Shown in pieces: positions 37,812-47,400 of a DNA stretch of 64,000 bases. Within the stretch, counting starts at the first letter, position 1, and each line of letters opens with the position of its first letter. The stretch comes from Erwinia sp. 198 (GTDB lineage Bacteria; Pseudomonadota; Gammaproteobacteria; Enterobacterales; Enterobacteriaceae). The notes beneath the pieces were generated by a model that did no database searches, was not told the DNA's origin, and was given only the letters and a program-made list of their open reading frames with translations. Where the stretch lies: assembly GCF_003937915.1 (NCBI RefSeq), contig NZ_RHUM01000005.1, forward strand, positions 42,014-106,013, given 5' to 3'. The translations under genes were made by a program, and so were the position numbers.

Positions 37812-38966
37812 ATGATGAAGCGCAATATTCTGGCACTGGTTATCCCAGCCCTGTTAGCCGCTGGTGCAGCCAATGCAGCAGAAATCTATAACAAAGACGG
37901 CAATAAGCTGGACCTCTATGGGAAAGCAGTTGGTTTGCACTATTTCTCTGATAACGATGGCAACGATGGCGACCAGAGCTATGTGCGTTTTGGTTTCAAA
38001 GGTGAAACCCAGATCAACGATATGCTCACCGGCTACGGCCAGTGGGAATACAACATCCAGGCAAACAACTCTGAAGGCGGCTCTGACGCGCAGGACGGCA
38101 ACAAGACCCGTCTGGGCTTCGCCGGTCTGAAATTCGCTGAATACGGCTCTATCGATTACGGTCGTAACTACAGCCTGCTGTACGATCCAATGGGCTGGAC
38201 CGATATGCTGCCAGAATTCGGCGGCGACTCCGCCTACAGCGATCTGGGCATCCTGGGCGGCCGTACTACCGGCGTACTGACCTACCGCAACACCAACTTC
38301 TTTGGCCTGGTTGACGGCTGGAACTTCGCCGTCCAGTATCAGGGCAAAAACGACCGTGACGACGTTCGTCGTTCTAACGGTGACGGCTACGCGGTTTCAA
38401 CCAGCTATACTTCACCAATCGGTGTAGGCATTTCCGGCGCTTACGGCTCTTACGACCGTACCAACGCACAGGCAGCTGGCGTACGTACCGCGACCAATCC
38501 GAAGAACTCCGCTGACTCTATCACTATCAACAACAGCGGCATGGGCAAACGTGCTGAAGCATGGGCTACGGCGCTGAAATATGATGCTAACAGCGTTTAC
38601 CTGGCGGCGATGTACGGTGAAACCCGTAACGCTACGCCAATGTCTTACAGCGGCACTTATGCCAACGGCGATGATGCTTCTATTAGTTCGTTTGCTAACA
38701 AGGCTCAGAACATCGAGCTGGTTGCACAGTACCAGTTTGACTTCGGTCTGCGTCCATCCCTGGCCTACGTGCAGTCTAAAGGCAAGGATATCGAAGGCGT
38801 TGGCGATGCTGACCTGATCAAATATATTGATGTGGGCGCAACCTACTACTTCAACAAAAACATGTCTACTTACGTTGACTATCAGATCAACCTGCTGGAT
38901 GACAACAACGCTCTGCGTCTGAACACCGACGACACCGTGGCTGTAGGTCTGGTTTACCAGTTCTAA
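37812..38966 (+). CDS. ompF: OmpF-type general porin
   Basis: A 384-aa trimeric 16-stranded porin precursor. The signal peptide runs [22 protein letters not shown], and the mature protein starts [16 protein letters not shown]. The L3 constriction-loop motif [15 protein letters not shown] is present. The C-terminal Phe (GLVYQF), recognised by BamA, is in place. The asnS-ompF-aspC position identifies it as OmpF rather than OmpC. It is longer than E. coli OmpF (362 aa), with extra residues in external loops. Two tandem ATGs (37812 and 37815) are possible starts. Confidence 0.95.
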   Translation: MMKRNILALVIPALLAAGAANAAEIYNKDGNKLDLYGKAVGLHYFSDNDGNDGDQSYVRFGFKGETQINDMLTGYGQWEYNIQANNSEGGSDAQDGNKTRLGFAGLKFAEYGSIDYGRNYSLLYDPMGWTDMLPEFGGDSAYSDLGILGGRTTGVLTYRNTNFFGLVDGWNFAVQYQGKNDRDDVRRSNGDGYAVSTSYTSPIGVGISGAYGSYDRTNAQAAGVRTATNPKNSADSITINNSGMGKRAEAWATALKYDANSVYLAAMYGETRNATPMSYSGTYANGDDASISSFANKAQNIELVAQYQFDFGLRPSLAYVQSKGKDIEGVGDADLIKYIDVGATYYFNKNMSTYVDYQINLLDDNNALRLNTDDTVAVGLVYQF

Positions 38967-38985
38967 TCAAGCGACAAATCTTCTG

Positions 38986-39010
38986 GCGGGGCTTCGGCCC
39001 CGCTTTTTTT
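38986..39010 (+). terminator. Terminator of ompF
   Basis: GCGGGGC-TTCG-GCCCCGC hairpin (38986-39003) followed by seven T. Confidence 0.95.
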
Positions 39011-39011
39011 C

Positions 39012-39110
39012 TGCCCAATACGCTTCTTCCTGCCCAGTACGCTTCTTCCTGCCCAGTACGCTTCTTCCTGCCCAGTACGCTTTTTCCTGCCCAGTACGCT
39101 TTTTCCTGCC
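39012..39110. repeat. 19-bp tandem repeat array downstream of ompF
   Basis: Five consecutive 19-bp units of the form TGCCCAGTACGCTTCTTCC begin at 39012, 39031, 39050, 39069 and 39088, with a partial sixth at 39107. The first unit has AATA for AGTA. The last two have CTTTTT for CTTCTT. The array starts right after the ompF terminator. The period is not a multiple of three, so the open minus-strand frame over it (38887-39219) is not a real gene. The stretch 39113-39289 shows nothing I recognise. Confidence 0.96.
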
Positions 39111-39301
39111 TGATATTTTTTCTGCCCTTACTACTTCGCGCGTTGTAAAACCAAGTCAGCGGCTTCCCAATGTCACTCCCCGTTCCCGCTTCACAAAAGT
39201 TCGAGCCGCGCCGCAGCATTGCTGAAAAATAACCAAAAGTATTTGTTAGCCACGCGCGAACGTGGAAAAATCAGTCTGCATTTAGCTTCAGGAGAGTCAA
39301 T

Positions 39302-39625
39302 ATGGATATGGATAGCCCTCTTCTGTTGACGCTTTCGCACCACAGCGGCCAGAAGGAAAAAAAAGAAAACGAGACGGAAGCACGCTTTACCCGCATCGAA
39401 ATGCATATCGCCTGGCTCAGGCGCGACGTCAACGATATAAGAAACGAGCTACGGGATATCCGGGGCGAAATAAAAGACGTACGTGGCGAAGTAAAAGACG
39501 TACGCGGCGAGATGAAAGATATCCGCAAAGATATGCAGACTGATTTTCGCCTGCTGTTTAGCGCCCTGATTGGCGTAGCGCTGGGCCTCGCCTGCATTAT
39601 GGCGAAAGGATTTCACTGGCTGTAG
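39302..39625 (+). CDS. Small heptad-repeat coiled-coil protein with C-terminal membrane anchor (unrecognised)
   Basis: I do not recognise this 107-aa protein as a named family. Residues 1-40 are polar. Residues 42-76 are five consecutive 7-residue units (DVNDIRN, ELRDIRG, EIKDVRG, EVKDVRG, EMKDIRK), encoded by 21-bp repeats at 39425-39529. They are predicted to form an amphipathic coiled coil. Residues about 83-101 are hydrophobic (LLFSALIGVALGLACIMA), ending near the C terminus, so a tail anchor with the coil in the cytoplasm is likely. The layout resembles XhlA-like or Bdr-like proteins, but homology is not shown. An AGGAG (39290-39294) seven bases before the ATG supports translation. E. 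coli has no gene between ompF and aspC. Confidence 0.7.
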   Translation: MDMDSPLLLTLSHHSGQKEKKENETEARFTRIEMHIAWLRRDVNDIRNELRDIRGEIKDVRGEVKDVRGEMKDIRKDMQTDFRLLFSALIGVALGLACIMAKGFHWL

Positions 39626-39809
39626 GTACCGTCCGCCGGGCCGCCCGAAGTGTTTTTGCAGGGGGGCTTATAGCTATTTCAGGTTAGTCATAGCCTGCAC
39701 CTTTTTCCGATGACTGTTTCGCTGTTTTTAGCGCAAACGGTTGGCATTTTTATCCTGGTAGCGGTACCCTGAATTCTCATTTCGTTTCAGGTTATAACGG
39801 ACTTTCATT

Positions 39810-41000
39810 ATGTTTGAACGCATTGCAGCTGCACCCGCAGATCCTATCCTTGGTCTGGCCGACCTTTATCGTGCAGACGACCGTCCTGACAAAATCAACC
39901 TTGGCATTGGCGTTTATAAGGACGAAACCGGCAAAACGCCGGTGCTGACCAGCGTGAAAAAAGCCGAGCAGTATCTGCTGGAAAATGAAACGACCAAAAA
40001 TTATTTGAGCATTGATGGCCTGGCCGATTTTGGCAAATGTACGCAGGAGCTGCTGTTTGGCAAGGATAACGCCATTCTGCATGACAAACGCGCGCGTACG
40101 GCGCAAACGCCTGGCGGTACGGGCGCGCTGCGCGTAGCGGCGGATTTTATTGCCGCACAAACCGGCGCCAGGCGCGTTTGGGTCAGTAATCCCAGCTGGC
40201 CTAACCATAAAAACGTGTTTCAGTCCGCCGGGCTGGAAGTCTGTGAATACCAGTATTACGATGCGGTCGGCCATTCGCTGGATTTTGACGGAATGCTGAA
40301 CGCGCTGCGCGAAGCGCAGGCGGGCGACATTGTACTGTTCCACGGCTGCTGCCACAACCCTACCGGCATCGATCCTACGGCCGCACAGTGGCAGGAGCTG
40401 GCCGATATGTCGCTGGCGAAAGGCTGGCTGCCGCTGTTCGACTTTGCCTATCAGGGCTTTGCTCGTGGGCTGGAAGAAGATGCAGAGGGCCTGCGCATTT
40501 TCGCTGCCGGACACCAGGAGCTGATTGTCGCCAGTTCTTATTCAAAGAACTTCGGGCTTTATAATGAGCGCGTAGGCGCGTTTACGCTGGTCGCCAGCGC
40601 GGACGATATTGCTGACACGGCCTTTAGCCAGGTTAAGGCCACCATTCGCGCCAACTACTCTAACCCGCCCGCGCACGGGGCGGCAGTCGTCGCGACTATC
40701 CTGGGTAATGATGCGCTGCGTACCCTGTGGGAACAGGAGCTGACTGATATGCGCCAGCGCATCCACCGTATGCGTCAGCTGTTCGTCAATACCCTGCAGG
40801 AAAAAGGGGCAAAAGGCGATTTCAGCTTTATTATCAACCAGAACGGTATGTTCTCTTTTAGCGGCCTGACCAAAGATCAGGTGATTAGGCTGCGGGAAGA
40901 GTTTGGTGTTTATGCGGTCAATTCAGGCCGGGTTAACGTAGCGGGAATGACGCCGGACAATATGGCGCCGCTGTGCGAAGCAATTGCCGCCGTGCTGTAA
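39810..41000 (+). CDS. aspC: Aspartate aminotransferase
   Basis: A 396-aa fold-type I PLP enzyme, the E. coli length. The Schiff-base lysine is Lys246 in [15 protein letters not shown]. The cofactor-binding Asn/Asp/Tyr residues lie in HNPTGIDPT and [11 protein letters not shown]. The C-terminal Arg of SGRVNVAGM binds the substrate carboxylate. It interconverts oxaloacetate/glutamate and aspartate/2-oxoglutarate, and also acts on aromatic amino acids. It is transcribed alone, with a terminator at 41042-41070. Confidence 0.98.
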   Translation: MFERIAAAPADPILGLADLYRADDRPDKINLGIGVYKDETGKTPVLTSVKKAEQYLLENETTKNYLSIDGLADFGKCTQELLFGKDNAILHDKRARTAQTPGGTGALRVAADFIAAQTGARRVWVSNPSWPNHKNVFQSAGLEVCEYQYYDAVGHSLDFDGMLNALREAQAGDIVLFHGCCHNPTGIDPTAAQWQELADMSLAKGWLPLFDFAYQGFARGLEEDAEGLRIFAAGHQELIVASSYSKNFGLYNERVGAFTLVASADDIADTAFSQVKATIRANYSNPPAHGAAVVATILGNDALRTLWEQELTDMRQRIHRMRQLFVNTLQEKGAKGDFSFIINQNGMFSFSGLTKDQVIRLREEFGVYAVNSGRVNVAGMTPDNMAPLCEAIAAVL

Positions 41001-41041
41001 ATGCATAAAGCGGATGCGAAATAGTTTCTCCGTCACGCAAC

Positions 41042-41070
41042 AAAAAAGCCTGCATTACGCAGGCTTTTTT
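41042..41070. terminator. Bidirectional terminator between aspC and gloC
   Basis: AAAAAAGCCTGC-ATTAC-GCAGGCTTTTTT hairpin. It is symmetrical in A/T flanks and serves both convergent genes. Confidence 0.93.
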
Positions 41071-41081
41071 CTACGGCAGCT

Positions 41082-41711
41082 TTATTGCAGAAAAGGATTA
41101 GAAATCCGCTCTCTGCCCAGCGTCGAGCTGGGGCCGTGGCCGGGTAAAAAGGTAACGTCATCGCCAAGCGGCAGCAGCTTGTTGTTGATCGCGGCAATCA
41201 GGTCGCTATGGCTGCCCTGTGGGAAATCGGTACGTCCCACGCCGCCGCTGAAGATTACATCGCCGGAGATCAGCAGGCGAGAGGCCCGATCAAAAAATAC
41301 GATATGGCCCGGCGTATGGCCCGGACAGAGCAGAACCTCAAGCGAGATATCGCCCACGTGCACCACCTCACCCTCTTCCAGCCAGCGATCGGGCGTTAAC
41401 GGTGCGCATTCAGGAAAACCAAACATCTGGCTCTGCATCGGCAGTCCTTCCAGCCAGAACGCATCTGCTTTATGCGGCCCAACAACCGGCACGGCATAAA
41501 AAGCAGCCAGTTCAGCCGCCGCGCCTACATGGTCCAGATGGCCATGCGTCAGCAAAATTTGCGTAACCGTGACACCCTTTGCTGTCGTCTGCGCTTTAAT
41601 TTTTTCAGCATCGCCGCCAGGATCGACAATAGCGGCCTGCAGCGTGACCGGGCACCAGATCAGAGAACAGTTCTGCGAAAAGGCCGTTACCGGAATAGTT
41701 TGATAATTCAT
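41082..41711 (-). CDS. gloC: GloC, type II glyoxalase
   Basis: A 209-aa metallo-beta-lactamase-fold hydrolase (215 in E. coli YcbL/GloC). The metal site THGHLDHVG is at residues 55-63, with further ligands in [15 protein letters not shown] and PGHGPSS. It hydrolyses S-D-lactoylglutathione, the last step of methylglyoxal detoxification. This window also encodes methylglyoxal synthase (mgsA). It lies 34 bp downstream of mepK on the same strand. Confidence 0.94.
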   Translation of the reverse strand: MNYQTIPVTAFSQNCSLIWCPVTLQAAIVDPGGDAEKIKAQTTAKGVTVTQILLTHGHLDHVGAAAELAAFYAVPVVGPHKADAFWLEGLPMQSQMFGFPECAPLTPDRWLEEGEVVHVGDISLEVLLCPGHTPGHIVFFDRASRLLISGDVIFSGGVGRTDFPQGSHSDLIAAINNKLLPLGDDVTFLPGHGPSSTLGRERISNPFLQ

Positions 41712-41745
41712 AAGGCTCCATTAATTCCGGTCAGCCCGGATTTTC

Positions 41746-42300
41746 TTACCAGTGCCTTGCCGGCCCGGTATCAATATGCACAAAGTTGCTTTTGGGATAG
41801 TATCCTACACCCCCGGCCCGCATGGAAAGAGCCGCTTTGCGTATATTGCTGAGGGCAACCCCCTCAATATGAAAATCCATTGCCTGGCCCAGCGTATGAT
41901 AGCTGTGCCTGGCTACGCCGGTGTTGCTGCCGCGTTCGCGCAGCGAGTTATTGGTCGCCAGCGTGCGGTAACCGGAAATCAGCTGTACAGGCTTGCGCGT
42001 ATCCAACAGCGCCTGAAGCCGATACAGCTGATCGAAAAGATGTGGATCGATGCTTTTGATCCTGTTGGCGCGATAATCACGAAAAAAATGGTTAAGGCGC
42101 GTTAACTCATCCTTATCATAGCTTTTCCCGTTGAAAAACTCGGTCTTAAGGCTTTCTCCGGTATGTAAATTATTCAGCGTCAGGATGCGGGGACGTGAGG
42201 TGGAAAGCGAAGCGAAAGCCTGTCCGGGAAGCAGCGACAGGCCTAGTGCCGCGCCGCCCAGGGCCAGTAATTTACGGCGATGAGAGTCGAATTTATCCAT
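41746..42300 (-). CDS. mepK: MepK, murein endopeptidase (Tat-exported)
   Basis: The protein is 184 aa (182 in E. coli YcbK). The N terminus MDKFDSHRRKLLALGGAALG is a twin-arginine signal, cleaved near GQAFA. The M15/DUF882 peptidase domain has metal ligands in ARHSYHTLGQAMDFH and FVHID. It cuts mDap-mDap (3-3) and 4-3 crosslinks so new peptidoglycan can be inserted. The neighbouring ldtD makes 3-3 crosslinks, so the two genes encode opposing activities side by side. Confidence 0.93.
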   Translation of the reverse strand: MDKFDSHRRKLLALGGAALGLSLLPGQAFASLSTSRPRILTLNNLHTGESLKTEFFNGKSYDKDELTRLNHFFRDYRANRIKSIDPHLFDQLYRLQALLDTRKPVQLISGYRTLATNNSLRERGSNTGVARHSYHTLGQAMDFHIEGVALSNIRKAALSMRAGGVGYYPKSNFVHIDTGPARHW

Positions 42301-42487
42301 TAATCTGTGTTACCCGGCTAGAGAAGTTCTGAAACGGTGGAAACGTTCACCGCCCGGAACCATAACCGGGTAGAAATGTGGCGTCAACCGACGAAACGTG
42401 ACGGATACGGCAATTCCTACAGAGGCTGCCGTACCCGTTAAGCAGGCTGGCGGCACACCAGTATCAGAATACCTGAAGAATCAACCA

Positions 42488-44278
42488 CTAGAGTAATAAT
42501 TGACCAGCCTTCGCCAGTACCTGCGCCCCGGAGCGCGCCGTCAGGTCATAATTGTAAATATCTGTACGATATTGCGTACGTCCATCGTCAGCGACCCAGG
42601 CAGTCAGGTAGTACAGGTTGACCGGGATATGATGACGTACCGGCACGTAACGGGTGTCGCCCTGCTTCAGCGTGCTGGAGATACGCGAATCATTCCAGCC
42701 TGCGTCCTGCAACAGCAGATTAGCCAAATCAGACGCCTTATTGACCCTGACGCAGCCGGAACTCAGCGCCCTGATATCCTTCTGGAAAAGATTGTGGTTA
42801 GGCGTATCGTGCAGGTAGATCGCATCAGAGCTTGGCATATTGAATTTATAACGGCCCAGCGAGTTCGTTGCCCCGGGCGCCTGACGGATACGATACGGGA
42901 ACGAGGCCGCCGAAACCATTTGCCAGTCGATCATGGCAGGATCGATCACTTCAGCGTCGCTGCTCCAGCCCGAAAGCAGCGTGTAGTTGTGCTTATACAG
43001 GTAGCCCGGATCCTGTTTCACCTTCGGGATAATATCTTTACGCACCAGCGTGGTGGGTACATTCCATGGCGGGTTAAGCACCACGTTGTTTAACGCACTG
43101 CGCATGAGCGGCGTTTTACGATCCGGACGGCCCACGATAACGCGGGAATCCAGAATTTGATTGCCGTTCAGATAATATTTCAGCGAGTAGTTGGCAATAT
43201 TAACCATAATCCCGTTGTGCATATCGTCCGGCAGCAGCCTTAGCCGCTGAATATTGAGCGCCAGCAGCGAGGCCCGCAGCTGTGGAGAAACGTTCAGCCA
43301 TTCGCGCGTTCTTGGCCCGATAACGCCATCGGCTTCCAGGCCCTGCCAGCGCTGAAAGCGTTTCACGCCCGCCACCAAATCTTCAGAATAGATATGGGCA
43401 GGATTACTGAGCGTATCGTTTTCTATATGACCAGCCTGCTCCGGCGTATTCGCCTGCGGAGCTTGCTCAGCGGGAGAGGCCGAAGGGCTGACCGCGACTT
43501 CTTCATCTACGAAGGAAGCCGGAACCGGCGTGGTCGGCACCGCATCGTCATCAGGCTTTGGCGTATCGCTGCCGGGCGTCAGCATATTGGTGCGCTGCAA
43601 AATTTCTCGCAGCGCAGGCACGTCGCCGCTCAGCTGGCCGGGGCGCAGGCTTTGTCTGTCGGTCAGCTGCGGCCAGGCGCGGTTATCCGCCAGCAGATCT
43701 TTTAACGCCTGGTGCATCAAAGGATACTGTGGATGCTGCGGCGCCAGAGAGGCGACAAAAGCGTGCGTGGCACCATGTTCAACCGCCCGCTGCCACTGGT
43801 TAATCACCGATAAGGCAGGAACTTCCAGCTTGTAAGGGACGTTGCTGTAAAGCCAGGTCTCGCCTTTAGCCGGCACCGTCGAAGCGAATTGCAGATAGCC
43901 AAGCATAGCGTCGGAAAGCACAACGTCCCGTTCCAAGCCTGTTACCGCAGGATCGGTTAATAATTTAACCCACTGCGTGAACTGCGGCTGTACGCCGGAA
44001 ATAGCGACTTCCGCCAGCTGCTGTTGAAATTGCTGCACGGCCTGGCGATCCTGCCACATTGGCTGCATATGCTGCGTAGCATATAGCGATGCCAGCGTTT
44101 TAAGATAAAAAGGCCGGTAGCCGTTAGTAAACAGCGACTGTAGCTTTACCTGCGCCTGCGAAGCGGTAACGGCGGCCGAATGCGGCATGGCCGCAGTGGC
44201 GGGCACGGCTTGCCCCAGCGCTAACGCCAGGCAGCAGGCCAGGCTAAGCTTTGCAAAATGAGTTCCTGTCAGCAACAT
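42488..44278 (-). CDS. ldtD: LdtD, L,D-transpeptidase
   Basis: The protein is 596 aa (615 in E. coli YcbB). A signal peptide comes first (cleavage near VPATA). A scaffold region follows, then a peptidoglycan-binding domain ([23 protein letters not shown], about 300-345) and a YkuD catalytic domain with the nucleophile Cys in SSGCVRV. It forms 3-3 mDap crosslinks and gives beta-lactam tolerance. The start at 44278 has AGGAGG upstream. A longer frame to 44392 would bury the signal peptide. The linker near residues 230-290 is low-complexity, Pro/Ala/Glu-rich. Confidence 0.94.
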   Translation of the reverse strand: MLLTGTHFAKLSLACCLALALGQAVPATAAMPHSAAVTASQAQVKLQSLFTNGYRPFYLKTLASLYATQHMQPMWQDRQAVQQFQQQLAEVAISGVQPQFTQWVKLLTDPAVTGLERDVVLSDAMLGYLQFASTVPAKGETWLYSNVPYKLEVPALSVINQWQRAVEHGATHAFVASLAPQHPQYPLMHQALKDLLADNRAWPQLTDRQSLRPGQLSGDVPALREILQRTNMLTPGSDTPKPDDDAVPTTPVPASFVDEEVAVSPSASPAEQAPQANTPEQAGHIENDTLSNPAHIYSEDLVAGVKRFQRWQGLEADGVIGPRTREWLNVSPQLRASLLALNIQRLRLLPDDMHNGIMVNIANYSLKYYLNGNQILDSRVIVGRPDRKTPLMRSALNNVVLNPPWNVPTTLVRKDIIPKVKQDPGYLYKHNYTLLSGWSSDAEVIDPAMIDWQMVSAASFPYRIRQAPGATNSLGRYKFNMPSSDAIYLHDTPNHNLFQKDIRALSSGCVRVNKASDLANLLLQDAGWNDSRISSTLKQGDTRYVPVRHHIPVNLYYLTAWVADDGRTQYRTDIYNYDLTARSGAQVLAKAGQLLL

Positions 44279-44346
44279 CCCTTGCCTCCTGTAGCGAGTC
44301 TGAACGATCGACGCCTGAATAATGTTATTAGTATAGAAAAGAAAAC

Positions 44347-44416
44347 GGCGCGCGTATGCAGCGGCGCGCCTGAGAGAGTAATTCGGCGGCACGAATTTTG
44401 CTATATGTGCCGCCGA
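44347..44416. other. Two adjacent inverted repeats between mukB and ldtD
   Basis: GGCGCGC...GCGCGCC (44347-44370, 10-base loop) and TCGGCGGCAC...GTGCCGCCGA (44383-44416, 14-base loop) are perfect stems. Neither has a good T run in either direction. They may mark the end of the mukFEB message or protect its 3' end. Confidence 0.6.
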
Positions 44417-44435
44417 TTATTTTGTGCTGTTTGAC

Positions 44436-47400
44436 TCAGGAAGAAAGTTCAGCAGGCTCGGCCGAAATATTGGCAGGCTCGGCCGCGAAACCGCGCAGGC
44501 CAACCACGTGAACGTGCTCGCTGTTGTTGATAACCTTACGCACCAGCTTATAGGTCGTGCCTTTCTCCGGGCTGATATTCTCCGGCGCAGCAATAATCAG
44601 CTGCATTTCAAGGCGATCGCACAGTTCAAAAAGCGTGGCGATAGATTTGGCATCCAGACGCGCTGCCTCATCCAGGAACAGCAGGCGGCAAGGCGATATA
44701 TCTTTACCGCGCAGGCGGCGAGACTCTTCTTCCCAGCTTTGCACCACCATCACCAAAATCGACATCCCGGTGCCGATCGCTTCGCCCGTCGACAGCGCCC
44801 CGCTTTCCGCGCGCAGCCAGCCATCGGAGCCGCGGTTGACCTCCACTTCCATAGAAAGGTAGTTGCGGTAGTCCAGCAGCTCTTCGCCGATAGTTTGCGG
44901 CGTGCGCTGTCCCATATCGATCTGCGGATTGAGGCGCTGATAGAGCTTCGCCAGCGCTTCGGAGAAGGTCAGGCGCTGGCTCTTGAACAGATCCTGATGC
45001 TGTTCGTGCTGCTCTGAAAGTACGTCCAGCAGCGTGGCGTGCGTTTCCCGCACGTTGACGTTAAGCCGCACGCTATGTACCTGGCCAAAGCTGACGCTCT
45101 GCAGGCCCTGGTTCAGCTGGCGGATACGGTTCTGCTCGCGCTGAATGGTTTTGCGAATGATGTTCGCCACGCTGCGCGAGCTGATAGCCAGCATCTGCTC
45201 ACGAGCGGTCAGCTCTTCGCTCAGGCGGCTCAGCTCAATTTCCATCTGCTCGATCGCTTCTACCGGATCGTCGGTGCGGATAATATCCTGACGAATACGC
45301 TCACGCAGATGCTGATAAACGGCGATAAAGAACTCAATCTTACGCTCAGGCCGTTTAGGATCTTCCGACTGGCGCAGGATATCACGCAGGTGCTCGTTAT
45401 CGGCGACCGCCAGACGCAGCGCGCCCAGCGCCTTATCCGACATGGAGCGCAGCTCGTCGCCGCCCAGATAGGCCAGCTCGCGGCGATGCAGACGACGCTC
45501 GACGCCGTTGTCTTTCACCATGCGCAGAACGGCGACCCAACCGGCTTTGGCGCTGACCACCTGTTCGCGGCTCTGGTGGTAATCACGTTCGACGCGCTTC
45601 AGTTTTTTCTGCAGCGCGTCCATTTCCGCTTCACAGAAGGTCAGCTGTTTTTCCAGCTGGTTGCGGCGGCTGCGGTTATTGCTCAGCGCCGTATAAAGCT
45701 CGTCGCGACGCAGCCGCGCGCGCTCTTCCGCGCTGGCATCCGCCTGCACGCCGATAGCCTGCATTTCCTGCTGAAGTTCTTTCAGCATATCCCGCTTGGC
45801 GTCGTACGAGCTTTTAAGCGAGGCGAGCAGCTGGCTGTATTGCGTCAGCTGCGCCTGATGGTTTCTCAGCTGTTCGCGCGCGCGCGCGCGTTCGGCCTCC
45901 GCCTGCTCAAGACGGCGACGTAGCTTCTCGTTCAGGTCGCTGTTGCCATCAAGCATTCCCGCCGAGTCCGCATAGTTGAAATGCGCGCGTCGCTGCACCA
46001 CTTCGGTGATGGCGAAAGCCTGCTGACGCGCATCGCGCTGTGCCTGCTGCGCCTGCTGATAGTCCAGCTTGAGCTGCTCATGCTGTTCCGGGTCGCTTTG
46101 CAGCACCGCCACCAGCGGCTCCAGCTTAGCGAGGGCGGCACCGTGCTGCTGCAGGAAACGCGCGGCTTCCTGCGCTTCATCCAGCCGCTCCAGCAGCTCT
46201 TCATGACGATCCTGGAGCGTTTCGTCCAGCAGCAGGCTAACGCGCGGCATCAGTCGGTTAAGCTGAGCGACACCCTCTTTCGCCTGGTCAAACTGCTGGC
46301 GCTGCTGCTGGTTTTCGCTTTCATGCGAGCTGATAGCGCGCTCAAGCTCGCCGCGGCGGCCGTTTAGCTGACGAATCTCCGCTTCCGGATCCGGCTCGAA
46401 GGCCACGCCCAGATGCCCGCCGATAAAGCGGCTGAACGCCTGATGCAGGCGCTGCGTTTTCTGCACGTCGAAAGAGAGCGTGGCGTAGCGTTCCGCCAGC
46501 GTTTCGCGCTCGGTACGCAGCAGCTCCAGCTGGTTTTCACGAGCGGCACGGCCAAACAGCGGGACTTTCGGAAAGCGGGAATAGCGCCATTGACGATCGC
46601 CCGCTTTGACCACTACCGCTTTTTGTAGCTCTTCGACATTGAAGACGCTGTCGTCGAAAGACTGCGGATCCCCTTCGATCAGATAGAGATCTTCCGGGCA
46701 CTCTTCCAGCCCGTCCAGCTGTTCACGCACCAGCGACAGATCCGGCACCACGATAGCGTGGCGCGCAGGGCCGTACAGCGCCGAGAAGTAAGGCGCGTCC
46801 TCAATGGTGACGTCGTCGTAAATTTCAGAAAGCAGCACGCCGCCAAAACGCTCGGCCAGCTGGTTCAGTCGCGCATCTTCCGATCCGCCCGGCTGGCTCA
46901 GCCGATCGATCTGGCTTTCCACCTCGCGTTTGCGGCTGGCGACCTCATCACGCTCAACGGTGGTTTCACGCTCGCGCTCCAGCAGACGCTGCATGTGCTC
47001 GGTTACCTGCTGGCCGTTTTCCAGCGCCTCGCCGGTCTGCTCACGCAGCTGCGTCAGAATTTCCTGCGCGTTTAGCCACTGCGGCGCCTGTCGCGTCAGG
47101 CGAGCGATGCGTTCACGCACCTGTTCCAGCTCCTGGCGCATCGCCAGACGTCGTTCACCCGCGTCTGCAACGCTTTCGCCAAGCTGCTCAATGCGCGCTT
47201 CCAGCTCATACTGCAAGGCTTCCAGCTCTTCTGGCGCATACTGCTGACCGTGCTTTTTGCAGAACTCGTTCAGCAACCGTTCGGCTTCCTGCTGCTCGCG
47301 TAGCCGCTGCTCCATCTCTGAAAGACGCGAGCGCAGCGACTGAAGCTGATCGGCGTGATAGCGCTGATTGCCGGCGTCGCGCAGCAGCTCGCGGCCGGTC

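Noticed and set aside
38887-39219. Minus-strand frame with AYWAGKSVLGRKK-like repeats after ompF
   Set aside because: It results from the 19-bp array, whose period is not a multiple of three, and overlaps the ompF terminator and the end of the porin gene.
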